DNA of 64,000 nucleotides from CAYVAP01 sp964343195 (GTDB lineage: Bacteria; Bacteroidota; Bacteroidia; J057), in the NCBI GenBank assembly GCA_964343195.1, contig CAYFIR010000011.1, positions 1 through 64,000 of the forward strand, written 5' to 3'. Shown here piece after piece: positions 1 through 10,100 of this stretch. How positions within the stretch are numbered: the first letter of the stretch is position 1; each line of letters begins with the position of its first letter. A program made the translations under genes and the position numbers. Under the pieces are notes generated by a model. It searched no databases and had not been told where the DNA came from. It saw only the letters and a list, made by a program, of their open reading frames with translations.

Positions 1-54
1 TATACACCCTATACACCCTATACACCCTATACACCCTATACACCCTATACACCC
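1..54. repeat. Tandem 9-bp repeat, six copies of TATACACCC
   Basis: Six perfect head-to-tail copies of TATACACCC run from the window edge to position 54, so the array may extend further left. It lies just beyond the stop codon of the minus-strand M48 protease gene. The same unit reappears as the arms of a 12-bp inverted repeat at 59230-59284, also at a gene 3' end. No coding potential is evident. Confidence 0.9.
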
Positions 55-62
55 TTCCAGAG

Positions 63-911
63 CTAGTTAATCGAATACTGCCGGGCGTACTCCCTGGCTT
101 CGGTTGACCACTCGCGGAGTTTCTGTGCACGAGTCTCGGGGCTGGGGTGAGTAGACAGGAATTCTGGTGGGGACTCCCCGCCCTGGGCCTGCATACGATC
201 CCAGAAAGGAGCAGCAGCATCCACATCATAGCCAGCTATGGCCATGAGAATGAGCCCTATGCGGTCGGCTTCGGATTCGTGTTTGCGGCTAAAGGGCAGG
301 AGGATGCCTACCTGTGCCCCTACCCCTGCGGCGGCCATGACATACTGACGGGCCTGTGCCCGTTGCTGAGCCTGCTCCTGGGTTTCCGCCTGAGAGGTAT
401 TGACTGCCAGTGCGGCATCGATCAGGGTAAGAGCCCCCTGAAGTCCCAGAGCCTGAGACATGCGCTCATTACCATGGTGGGCCAGGGCATGGGCGATCTC
501 GTGACCCATCACGACTGCCAGCCCGTCTTTTCCCTGGGCAACTGGTAAAATGCCGGTATAAACGACCACCTTGCCTCCAGGCATACAAAAGGCATTCACA
601 AGGGGATCGTCCACTACGTTATATTCCCATTCAAACTGTGTCAACTCGTCCTGTAGCCCATTGGCTTTGTAATAGGCTTCAACCGCTTTTTCCAGACGTT
701 GACCTACTTCGCGGACCATCTTTAGGTCCTGACTGCTACTGATTGGAGGGTTTTCCTGCAGGAAGGCATCGTACTGCTGAAAACTGAGGGCATTGATCTG
801 TGAGGTGGGGATCAGTTTTGCCTGCCGGCGGCCTGTAATAGGGACCTTGGCACAGGCTACCACTATCAGGGTGGTAATGAGGAAGAGGGCAAATAACTTT
901 AAGCGGGTCAT
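63..911 (-). CDS. M48-family metalloprotease, lipoprotein
   Basis: This 282-aa protein is a zinc metallopeptidase of family M48 (the LoiP/BepA/YcaL type), which in bacteria degrades misfolded envelope proteins. The sequence shows an N-terminal hydrophobic segment ending in a lipobox (VVAC, Cys about residue 20), then the zinc motif HEIAH with its first His near residue 137, and a downstream third-ligand motif EADRIG with Glu near residue 214. It should therefore be a periplasm-facing, membrane-anchored protease. The frame extends to a TTG codon at 920, but the ATG at 911 leaves a normal short signal peptide and is preferred. The gene stands alone. There is no TPR extension as in BepA, so it resembles the short M48 lipoproteins. 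The family is certain; the substrate is unknown. Confidence 0.9.
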   Translation of the reverse strand: MTRLKLFALFLITTLIVVACAKVPITGRRQAKLIPTSQINALSFQQYDAFLQENPPISSSQDLKMVREVGQRLEKAVEAYYKANGLQDELTQFEWEYNVVDDPLVNAFCMPGGKVVVYTGILPVAQGKDGLAVVMGHEIAHALAHHGNERMSQALGLQGALTLIDAALAVNTSQAETQEQAQQRAQARQYVMAAAGVGAQVGILLPFSRKHESEADRIGLILMAIAGYDVDAAAPFWDRMQAQGGESPPEFLSTHPSPETRAQKLREWSTEAREYARQYSIN

Positions 912-1690
912 GTGTATCAAAATGTTTGGTGGTATTGTGATGGAATTTTGACAGAATAAGCCAGCCGTTTCAGGCCACGACTTTCATTGAGACGGGGAGA
1001 TATTCTCTTCGTCATCTCAATCTGGCTTCAACCAATTAAGTATAATTACCTGTTAAAGTTGCAGAATGGGGGGGAATAAACATTTTTACAAAATTTATTC
1101 AGGCCACTCATACTGTGTAACGGACGTTTGAATTTGTAGGTGTAGGAATCCAAACCCAATCCCTATTTTGGTTTCGTATCCTGGTAAATTCTGTACTTCC
1201 CTCATAATAAACGCGCTAAGGCATGAAATGGATTTTTATTTTTTGGAGTTGGCTGAGCGGTGATCCTCAGGCTGCTGTGGCAGCCGAACAAATGCAGGCT
1301 CATACGCAAAGCGTACAGGTAGGAGTCAACGAAGAAGGGGGCTCTAATACCTATCGCATACAAAACACGGGTGAATTGGGAACCATGATGGTACGCGATA
1401 TGACGGCTTTGCGCCGACATGTTGTGGTGATTTTTGAAGATACCCATTTCACCAAACCCAAGCGTAATAACTAGTGGTACAAGTTCGAAGTTCGGAGTCG
1501 ATAGTTCGGAGTTGAAAGTGTTGCTGGTCAGTATTTTATGCGAATTGCGAATGGTCAATTACTTCATCCCACAGGCACCAGCATGACGGGTAGTTGAGGG
1601 TTTGGTGATATCGGCTTCAAGGGGTGGATAATCAATGGCACTCTATTGAGTTCCGTCATTTTCGTCAAAGGAATATCAGCTTTCCCAGGC
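912..1690. other. Intergenic region with heptameric repeats, no convincing gene
   Basis: About 780 bp without a gene I can support. Two short overlapping open frames (1223-1474 plus, 1202-1558 minus) have no recognisable domain, and the minus one reads through the 7-bp repeat at 1483-1560. A stretch near 1245-1258 resembles a tRNA D-arm, but no T-arm or acceptor stem follows. A 6-bp GC hairpin (GGCTGC/GCAGCC) lies at about 1270-1285. Confidence 0.5.
1483..1560. repeat. Degenerate 7-bp tandem repeat (GTTCGGA family)
   Basis: Positions 1483-1517 read as five consecutive heptamers: GTTCGAA, GTTCGGA, GTCGATA, GTTCGGA, GTTGAAA. After a short interruption, 1540-1558 again has 7-bp periodicity (GCGAATT, GCGAATG, GTCAATT). 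On the opposite strand the unit reads like AACTACG/AACTCCG, as in the array at 56893-56927. Confidence 0.7.
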
Positions 1691-3118
1691 TCAGCTGGCC
1701 CCGTGTCCTGCCATCCAGTCTTCCAGCTTAATCAATTCTTCGGTGGTTCCCTTTTGTAGATCGGGGTCCACCGAATCTTTATTCAGGTCAATCCGGGTGA
1801 AGTCAAAATGATGACGATGCCATTGTCCCAGGATTGACATCAATGATTTTGGGCGAATCTGTTTTTGTAATTGAGCCCGCTTCACAAACTGGTTGAGGTT
1901 CACAATCTTGGTCTCCAGTAAATCCATGTGCCCCAGTTCAAAGAGCAGCATGATCTCCAGGATCCGGATATACAGGTTCATCCCCTGTTTATCGGCGAGA
2001 AGTGCGGTGGTATCGTTTAGCTTTAGGTAGGCAGGTTGGTATTTTTTCTGGCGAAAAAGCAGGCAGGCCTCATAATAGTGCCACCTGGCTGCCAGGTGAG
2101 GGGCGGTCTCAAACTCCGGGTGAGAAAGGGCCTCTTGCAGGTACTCCGTAGCCAGTGGCCAGTTTTCGTCAAAAAAGCTGATCACGAAACAGAGTTCCAG
2201 GCTGCGCAGGTAGTTGATTTCCACTTTGGAAAACATCTTGAGGATCTTGCCGGCATAACTGGCCGCTTCTTCGAGCCGGAGGAGGCGTAGGTGTACCTGT
2301 GCCAATTGCCCGTACGCAACTGCCTCACGCTGAGGAGTATATAGATGTTCGTTTTGCTGAATAAGCTTAAGGTACTGTAGGCAAAAATCCAGCGCCTGTT
2401 CATCGGCTTCATCGATTTGCTGGTAATAAACCTCAGAGAGATAGTAAAGGTGCTGGACTTGTGGGTGCCGGGTTTGTCCGGCCAGGTCAGCGAGACGGTC
2501 GATGGTCTGGCGAACATTTTCTTTCTCTTCTTCCTTCAGGGTCTGGTTCTGTAGCAGATTGGCCACGGAATAATAAAGTATGCGCGCCTCCTCGATGGTC
2601 ATCAGCAGCTGATTGGAGGAAAGTAGCCTTTCGGTCAACTTTTGGTAGTCCTTTACTCCCATCCGGATATTGAGGTTGCGATATAGCAGGCGTTCTGCCT
2701 GATAGGCCTCTTCCAGTAAATCCGACTTTTTAGCGGTGGAGATAATATTCTGAAGCAGGTTTTTTCCGGCTTGATAGGCGCCACGGCCCAGCAGGATCTC
2801 AGCCTGAAGGAGTTTCTTGCGTAATTGAAGGCGGGTCACGATAGCCTTTGATCGGTAAGTCGTCAGGCTTTTGTCACTGAGCAGGACATTTTCCATCATC
2901 CGCTTGAGCCTTGATTTGGTGACCCTGAAGGTGTTATCAGGCTCTTTTCCATACAACTCCTGGGAATAGAATGACTCATCTCGTTGGTCATACTGTGTAA
3001 CCAAGTCGAAAAGTGTTCCGACTTTCTCATGTTCAAATGAACCATGCTTAAATCGGTCTTTTAACTGCCTTATCTCCTGAGAGCGAAGCTTTTGGAGGAT
3101 TTCGTAGACAAGTTTCAT
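1691..3118 (-). CDS. Helical repeat (TPR-like) cytoplasmic protein, unknown function
   Basis: This 475-aa protein is not recognised as a named family. It has no signal peptide or membrane helix and begins MKLVYEILQKLRSQEI. It is almost entirely amphipathic helix, rich in Leu, Gln, Glu and Arg, and from about residue 100 onward shows paired-helix patterns with small/aromatic residues typical of TPR-like solenoids (for example the stretch around YEACLLFRQKKYQPAYLKL). The first ~100 residues look like a separate helical domain (KSRLKRMMENVLLSDKSL). TPR-like proteins usually mediate protein contacts, so a scaffold or regulatory role is an inference only. It is transcribed away from the TonB-receptor gene; the 296-bp gap holds a 12-bp palindrome. 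Confidence 0.7.
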   Translation of the reverse strand: MKLVYEILQKLRSQEIRQLKDRFKHGSFEHEKVGTLFDLVTQYDQRDESFYSQELYGKEPDNTFRVTKSRLKRMMENVLLSDKSLTTYRSKAIVTRLQLRKKLLQAEILLGRGAYQAGKNLLQNIISTAKKSDLLEEAYQAERLLYRNLNIRMGVKDYQKLTERLLSSNQLLMTIEEARILYYSVANLLQNQTLKEEEKENVRQTIDRLADLAGQTRHPQVQHLYYLSEVYYQQIDEADEQALDFCLQYLKLIQQNEHLYTPQREAVAYGQLAQVHLRLLRLEEAASYAGKILKMFSKVEINYLRSLELCFVISFFDENWPLATEYLQEALSHPEFETAPHLAARWHYYEACLLFRQKKYQPAYLKLNDTTALLADKQGMNLYIRILEIMLLFELGHMDLLETKIVNLNQFVKRAQLQKQIRPKSLMSILGQWHRHHFDFTRIDLNKDSVDPDLQKGTTEELIKLEDWMAGHGAS

Positions 3119-3263
3119 GTGAATTGGAGCAGGTATTTCGAGGTGCTAATGGCTGGTCAGGGCAGGAAATTGGAGAATTTTTGGATTGCTACCTAAAAAA
3201 ATGTGTAACAGTCCGACTTTTTTGGGGAGTTCATTTACCAATACAATTCATACCTTTAGAATG

Positions 3264-3275
3264 CCCTTTAAAGGG
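3264..3275. promoter_or_regulatory. 12-bp palindrome between divergent genes
   Basis: CCCTTTAAAGGG is a perfect palindrome about 145 bp upstream of both the TonB-receptor start (3415) and the divergent helical-protein start (3118). A dimeric regulator site is possible but unproven. No clear -33/-7 promoter pair was found beside it. Confidence 0.25.
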
Positions 3276-3414
3276 ACATGTGCCTAATGGCTTTCCTTTC
3301 GAATACTGATACTATTTGAGTTGATGTATTTGGAAAAGTTAGGGCTACATGGCTACTTTACTTTTTCTACAAGTTTGCTCTGTTGTTAGAAATAAATTCA
3401 GCCTATTGATCAAT

Positions 3415-6400
3415 ATGCTACCTCGTTTCAGTTTACTGTTCACCATACTAGCAGCATTAGTCTCTTCGGCTTTTGCTCAGGATGGCAAGTTGTCCGGCAA
3501 GGTGTTGGGCGAAGAAAGCCAACCGCTGGAGTTTGTTCGAGTGCTGGTCTTTGATGGGGATGAGTACCGCTACGGTACCCAGACCGCTGCAGACGGCACC
3601 TTTAGTATCCAGCCTGTCGCACCCGGTACCTACCGCGTCGAGGCGCAGTACCTCAGCCAGAAAAAGGTGCTGGACGAGGTTTCGGTCATTGCCAACCAAA
3701 CCAGAAATATTACCATAGCCTTTGAGGCAACTACTCTGGATGTCGTTGAGATTTTTGAGGAAAGCCCATTTGAGACCTCACCGATCGTGGGAACCACCAT
3801 GACCAGCGATGAGATCGTAAATGCCGGTACCCGTAGTGTGAATTCACTAGCGGCCATATCCGCAGGTGTGTATCAGGGAGATGAAGGAGGAGCCCTTTCA
3901 GTAAGGGGTGCCCGTACTTCAGCTACTGTTTACTACGTGGATGGGGTAAAGGTCCGGGGTAGTTCCTCTCTGCCTCAGCAGTCCATCGCCCAGCTGCAGG
4001 TAATTACTGGTGGTACCCCCGCCGAATTTGGAGACTTTACCGGTGGGGTAATCAACATTACCACTGCCAATCCCGCTCCGAAATTCTCTGGTGTAGGGGA
4101 ATTGGTGACCAGCCAGTTCCTGGACCCCTATGGATATAACATCGGGGCACTTACCCTTACAGGGCCACTCATCACCCGTGAACGAAGCGTTCCTGGAAGT
4201 GACCGTACCTTCAAAACTTCCGTACTGAGCTTTTTCGTCAATGGTGAGGTGTCATATGTCGATGATTCCAGCCCCGCCATTACAGGGGTGTATGGACTTC
4301 GTGATGGGCTGCTTGACAGCCTTCAGGCTGATCCCATGACGATCTCTGAAAACGGCTTTACCTTCCTGGGAAAGGCCAACTACATCACCCGTGACGATGT
4401 GGTAGAACTCAATACCAAGCCTTTCAATAATGGACTGTCAGGCAGGGCACTCTTCCGCCTGGACTTTCAACCTGTAGATAACATCCTGGTGAAAGTCGGG
4501 GGTAACATCAATTACAGCGAAGGCACCAGCTGGGGAACCAGTACCAGCCTTTTTTCCCCACAAAATGATGATCGCACCGAACGCCGTACCTATCGCCTTT
4601 GGGGCCGTTTCCAGCAGAGCTTCCCAGGAACCGAGAACTCGGCTATCCGGAACCTGTTTTACACGATTCAGGCCGACTTCAGTGGGTATGATGGCCGCAA
4701 TTTTAATGCGAGACATGAAGACAACTTCTTCGATTACGGGTATATCGGACGCTTTTACTACGATGTAGAGCCTGTATTCCAGTACATCAACGATCCAACA
4801 GATGAGATTTCCTCTTCCCCACACTGGCGTTCAGTAGGGGTGCCAACATTTGGAAACCTTGTGTTCGATCCATCTGATTCCCGTAATCCACTGCTTTCCA
4901 ACTACAATACATCCATCCTGAATTATGTGGAGGATAACGGGGTGCCCAACCTGTTCTTCAACCCAAATGTCACGGATCCAACAATTTTCCAGCTTCAGAG
5001 CCTGAATGACCTGTCCTTCCGTCAGGGCATCCTGAACGGGGGAGGGCCACGTAGCATCTACTCCATTTACTCTGGGGTCGGATCTACTACTCGAAGCTAC
5101 CTTCAATTTGCCTTTGAGCAGTTCCGACTGACAGGTCAGGCGACGGCAGAGATCAGAGGCCACAACCTGAAGGCCGGATTTGAATTTGAGCAACGTAGTG
5201 AGCGGCTCTGGAGTATCGGAGCAGCAGGCCTTTGGCCACTGATGCGTCAGTACACCAACTTCCACCTGCAAACCCGCGAGGACGATCCTGCCAACTATAT
5301 TCTCCAGCTTAACAGCGCTGGTGAGTGGAATGACACCGTTATTGTCCCGCTGCAATATTCTGAGGCTGACCAGTTTAGCTTTGACCAAAAGCTACGTGAG
5401 AAGCTGGGCCTTGCAGTTGATGGTACAGATTGGGTGAACATCGACGCCTATGGACCAGAGAATTACTCTCTGGATATGTTTACAGCCGACGAACTGCTTT
5501 CAAATGGACTCACCGGGGTCGTAAGTTATTACGGTTTTGACTACCTGGGTAACCGGGTGGACCCGGTACCTGAGGGGGACTTCTTCACCAATTCTGCCCA
5601 AAGACCTATCAATGCATTCCGCCCGACATACATTTCTGCCTTCCTTCAGGATCGGTTTGAATTCGAAGACATCGTCTTTAACATCGGGGTTCGTGTTGAC
5701 CGATTTGATGCCAACCAGTCTGTACTCAAGGATAACTATTCGCTATTCCCGACCTATTCTGCCGGAGAGCTTTCTTCAGGAATTGGTGGAGTAGAGGCCT
5801 TCAGTCTGCCTGCCGGTATTGGCGAAGACTACGTACCATATGTGGACGATCCGTTGAATTTTACTGAAATCGTCGGATATCGTGATGGAGAGATCTGGTA
5901 TGACGCTTCTGGTGCCCCTGCGTCCTCCGCTCGTATCGCACAGCTCTCGGGTGGTCGTCCTTCACCTGCACTGGTTGAGGATACCATCAGCATGGCGTCT
6001 TTTGAGGATTATACTCCTCAGACTGTTGTGATGCCACGACTGTCATTCTCCTTCCCGATCAATGATCAGGCACAATTCTTTGCCCACTACGATGTGCTTT
6101 CACAGCGTCCTGGTCAGCTAGGCGCAGGTAGTAGCTCTCTGCTGGCGGCTCAGATTTCTGACTATGTCTTCCTGGCCAACCGACCAACTTCAGAAGTAGC
6201 CAACCCCAACCTTCGTCCTGAGATTACCATCGACTATGAGGCTGGATTCAAACAGCGACTCGGTCAGCGACTGGGTCTGACGATCTCGGCCTTTTATCGG
6301 GAAATGCGGAATATGATTCGATTCCGTCGATTTGTAAATGCATATCCTTTCTCCTACGATACCTATGACAACCTGGACTTTGGTACAGTAAAAGGTTTCC

Positions 6401-7125
6401 TTTTTGCCCTTGACCTTGTCCGGACCAATAACCTCTCATTCCGGGCTTCCTATCAGTTGCAGTTCTCTGATGCAACAGGTGGTAGCATCAGTGATGCGAG
6501 AGGTATTGTCAACTACCTGGAGGGAGCTGGTATCCTGCGCACCCTGTTGCCTAACCCGAATGACCAGCGTCACCGTTTCTCAGGAAACATAGATTACCGA
6601 TTTGTCCAGTCTCCAGGACCTTCACTCAATCTTGGAGATAACACAATTTATCCTTTCAAGAACCTGGGTGCCAACCTGACCTTCTACCTTGGTTCCGGAT
6701 GGCCCTATACCCAGACCGCCACGCCTGTACCTACTGTGCAGGGAGGTATTCCTGTGGTAACCCAGATTCAGGGATCGCCACGTGGGGCCCGACTTCCCTG
6801 GCAGTATCGCCTTGACTTTCGAATGGACAAGCGATTTGGCCTGGGCGGAAAAATCAAGGATGACGGCTCTCGTAGCCGCGGGTACAACATGCAGGTGTAT
6901 CTGAATGTGCAGAACCTGTTGAATACTCAAAACATCCTGGGAGTTTACGGATATACCGGATTGCCCACGGATGATGGCTATCTGAGTAGCGACATTGGTC
7001 AGCAGGCGATTCTGGGGACAATTAATCCTCAGTCTTTTGTAGACCTCTACACCATTGCACTCAACGGACCTGGAGGATTCTCTCTCCCACGTCGTACCCG
7101 CCTGGGTATTATGTTTGAATTTTGA
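3415..7125 (+). CDS. TonB-dependent receptor with carboxypeptidase-regulatory-like N-terminal domain
   Basis: This 1236-aa outer-membrane receptor should import a ligand, unidentified here, using TonB energy. The frame opens at 3349, but the ATG at 3415 gives a standard signal peptide (MLPRFSLLFTILAALVSSAFA, cut before Gln) and is preferred. In order it has a carboxypeptidase-regulatory-like beta-sandwich (about residues 25-105), a plug domain with the typical 'SVRGARTSATVYYVDGVKV' and 'EFGDFTGGVINITT' patterns (about 130-215), and a long beta-barrel ending in LGIMFEF with a terminal Phe. No SusD partner follows. The next genes encode a large T9SS cargo protein and a PorV-like protein, 41 bp and ~4.1 kb downstream, suggesting one envelope unit. 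It is longer than most siderophore receptors (~700-800 aa), resembling SusC-scale receptors. Confidence 0.88.
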   Translation: MLPRFSLLFTILAALVSSAFAQDGKLSGKVLGEESQPLEFVRVLVFDGDEYRYGTQTAADGTFSIQPVAPGTYRVEAQYLSQKKVLDEVSVIANQTRNITIAFEATTLDVVEIFEESPFETSPIVGTTMTSDEIVNAGTRSVNSLAAISAGVYQGDEGGALSVRGARTSATVYYVDGVKVRGSSSLPQQSIAQLQVITGGTPAEFGDFTGGVINITTANPAPKFSGVGELVTSQFLDPYGYNIGALTLTGPLITRERSVPGSDRTFKTSVLSFFVNGEVSYVDDSSPAITGVYGLRDGLLDSLQADPMTISENGFTFLGKANYITRDDVVELNTKPFNNGLSGRALFRLDFQPVDNILVKVGGNINYSEGTSWGTSTSLFSPQNDDRTERRTYRLWGRFQQSFPGTENSAIRNLFYTIQADFSGYDGRNFNARHEDNFFDYGYIGRFYYDVEPVFQYINDPTDEISSSPHWRSVGVPTFGNLVFDPSDSRNPLLSNYNTSILNYVEDNGVPNLFFNPNVTDPTIFQLQSLNDLSFRQGILNGGGPRSIYSIYSGVGSTTRSYLQFAFEQFRLTGQATAEIRGHNLKAGFEFEQRSERLWSIGAAGLWPLMRQYTNFHLQTREDDPANYILQLNSAGEWNDTVIVPLQYSEADQFSFDQKLREKLGLAVDGTDWVNIDAYGPENYSLDMFTADELLSNGLTGVVSYYGFDYLGNRVDPVPEGDFFTNSAQRPINAFRPTYISAFLQDRFEFEDIVFNIGVRVDRFDANQSVLKDNYSLFPTYSAGELSSGIGGVEAFSLPAGIGEDYVPYVDDPLNFTEIVGYRDGEIWYDASGAPASSARIAQLSGGRPSPALVEDTISMASFEDYTPQTVVMPRLSFSFPINDQAQFFAHYDVLSQRPGQLGAGSSSLLAAQISDYVFLANRPTSEVANPNLRPEITIDYEAGFKQRLGQRLGLTISAFYREMRNMIRFRRFVNAYPFSYDTYDNLDFGTVKGFLFALDLVRTNNLSFRASYQLQFSDATGGSISDARGIVNYLEGAGILRTLLPNPNDQRHRFSGNIDYRFVQSPGPSLNLGDNTIYPFKNLGANLTFYLGSGWPYTQTATPVPTVQGGIPVVTQIQGSPRGARLPWQYRLDFRMDKRFGLGGKIKDDGSRSRGYNMQVYLNVQNLLNTQNILGVYGYTGLPTDDGYLSSDIGQQAILGTINPQSFVDLYTIALNGPGGFSLPRRTRLGIMFEF

Positions 7126-7166
7126 TCCAATACTAAACCAAGATCTACTCCATCGAATACTTTGCT

Positions 7167-10100
7167 ATGAAAAACCTGAGAATACTGCTCTCTGTGTTGA
7201 TGCTATTGGCGACCTTGCCTTGGCTCCAGGCACGTGAGCCCGTAGGAGTGACCCAGCGTGTGGTAAGCGGTTATCGTATTGCCAGCGACTGTGTACCTTC
7301 CGGGGCTTCTACTCAGCTGGACATCAACAATGTGCGGGCATTGCTACATAATGGTGGCGATATGTGGTGGGATCTGGTGGGCGAGCCCCGCTATGAGATA
7401 CCTAAGGGAAGTAATCGTAATTCGCTGTTTGCTGGCTCCCTGTGGATTGGGGGACTTGACGAAGCCGGTCAGCTCAGGGTTGCAGCTCAAACCTATCGTC
7501 AGAGCGGAAACGACTTTTGGCCCGGACCATTGACTGGAGGACTCTCTGGCGGAGAGGCTTCTACCGAGCAGGCTACCTGTGAGCAGTGGGATGAAATGTT
7601 CAAGATTTCCCGTGCGGAAATCGATGCCTTCCTGGCGGACTATTCTGATAACAACGTCATCGACAATCCTGAGAGCTATCCCAATGTATACAACTGGCCA
7701 GCACGCGGAAACGCAGAAAACCCAGGCTTTGATGTAGATGCTGATGGCAATCCGCTGGAAGCATATCGGGCCGATGGTTCTGTCCTGTATGCTGCTCCAT
7801 TTGTCGATAATGATGGAGACCTGCTATATGATCCCAACAGTGGCGACTACCCTCAAATCAGGGGGGATCAGGCTGTCTGGTGGGTCATCAATGACCGGGG
7901 AAACACCCACACTGAGACCGGTGGTCAGCCCATCGGAGTAGAGATTCATATGCTGGCGTTTGCCTTTACTACCTCCAATGCGGTGAACAACATGACTTTC
8001 TATCAGCAGACGGTCATCAACCGTTCCAGTCAGCTGTTGACCGAGACCTATATAGGACAATGGGTGGACGCTGACCTGGGTAAATTCAGTGACGACTATG
8101 TAGGGTGTGATACCACTCGTGGTCTTGGCTTTTGCTACAATGGTGACCCCGATGATGACGGCCCCACCGGATATGGACTGAATCCTCCGGCAGTAGGAGT
8201 TGACTTTTTCCAGGGACCGCTTGCGGACTCAAATGATGGAATTGACAACGACAAGGATGGTCTGCTGGATGAAGATGGGGAAACCATCATCATGTCCAAG
8301 TTTGTGTATTACAACAACGACTTTACCCTGATCGGGAACCCTGAGGTTGCCCAGCATTATTATGGATATCTGACCGGACTTTGGAAGGATGGTTCTCCCA
8401 TTGTTGAAAACTACCAGGATGGTGCAGGTACAGGTAATGGCTACGGAGCCTCTTCAGCAGGAGATCCCACGAATTATATGTTCCCTGGCGATCCCTGTTC
8501 AGGTACAGGTTGGACAGAATCCAATGCCGACAATGCCCCTGCAGACCGTCGATTCCTGCAGAGTGCTGGCCCATTTACCCTGCAGCCAGGGGCTGTTAAT
8601 GAAATCATTACAGGGGTAGTTTGGGCACGTGGCAACTACCAGGATCAGTTTGGATCTGTTTGTGAACTGTATGCCGCAGACGATGTGGCCCAGGCTCTGT
8701 TTGACAATGATTTTACCCTCCTGGAGGGCCCTGACGCACCGGAACTGACGGTTACGGAGTACGATAGCCGATTCATCCTTACCTGGGATTATCCGGAAGA
8801 ACTCAAGGATGTCCGCAATAACTACAATGAATCCTATCAGCAGGCTGACCCTGTCCTAAAGGCCCAGGGAGTAGAGGACTCCATTTTCAACTTCCAGGGA
8901 TACATCGTTTATCAGCTGGTGGACGGAACAGTCGGTGCAGATGAACTGAATGACGGTGACCGAGCTCGGATTGTCGCTCAGTGTGATATTGTGGACGGTG
9001 TGAGCACGATAGTCAACCGGACTACTCAGGGCGTTGAAGGATCTACTGATCGTTTGATCGTTGACGAGGTAATGGTCGACGGGGCTGATGAAGGAATCTT
9101 CAAGTCTGTAGAAGTAACCAAGGATAATTTTGCTACCGGGACAGATACCCGTCTTAAAAACTATTCTACTTACTACTACGGCGTAATTGCTTATGCCTAT
9201 AACGAGACCACTTCTGACGGTCGAAAGTTTGTTCCTGGTAACAGCTTCTATCAGGTGGTTTCTGCCGTACCCCATCCTATCAACTTTGAAAAACTTGGTA
9301 CAGTTGTTTCCAGCGAGTATGGAGATGAAATCCCCGTAACTCAACTGGTCGGCACCGGCAATGGGGGCCATTTCCTGGAGCTAACGGAAGAAACGGAATC
9401 TAAGATTCTGGAAAACACCGTTGTAGATGCCATTACATACGAGCCGGGAGCAGGCCCAATTCAGGTGAAAGTAGTAGATCCCAAATCCCTGCAGGAGCGG
9501 TTCTATCGCCTGAAACTGGTAGAGGATGATACCCTTTCCACTACCAACCTGGGAACCGTTACCACAGCAGATACCTCCTTTACTCTTTTCGAATATGAAG
9601 TATCGGCATGGGAGCTTTATGAGGGAACTACCCCAGACTTTAGCCTTGGAGAACCTATCTACCAGTCTACTTACCGGGTTCGCAATGATGGTTCGGCCCC
9701 AAGACCTGCTCCACTGATTGGATACGAAAAGGTCATCCCGGATAGAGGGATATCCATCTCTGTCAGGGGAGTAGAGGCCGCAGGTGATACCCTGGATGAA
9801 GAGGACATGGGAATCATAGGTGCCAGTTTGGCTTTTGAAGATAGCAGTGAGCCCTGGCTTACGTCACTGCCCGATAACGATGCCTTCTTTGGAGGAGTAT
9901 GGAACTGGCTGGTGAACGATGAAAATAGGACGTTCCGTCAATACGAAATCTACGATAAGTTTGACCACTACTCCAACATCCTTGGAGGTCGGTGGGGACC
10001 CTTTATTCTGGCAAGAGGATTTGATAATTCTGCCTCTAATGTAGTCTCTCCCGGGGTGGCAATTGGAAACAATACCACTAACCGACGGGTAAGTGCAGAG

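Noticed and set aside
147..548. Plus-strand 133-aa frame
   Set aside because: It is antisense to the M48 protease gene, which has clear zinc motifs and a lipobox.
1245..1330. tRNA-like stretch (GTTGGCTGAGCGG)
   Set aside because: Only a D-arm-like phrase is present; no T-arm, acceptor stem or anticodon loop could be folded.
1202..1558. Small open frames in the 912-1690 region (plus 1223-1474, minus 1202-1558)
   Set aside because: No known domain, and the minus frame runs through the 7-bp repeats.
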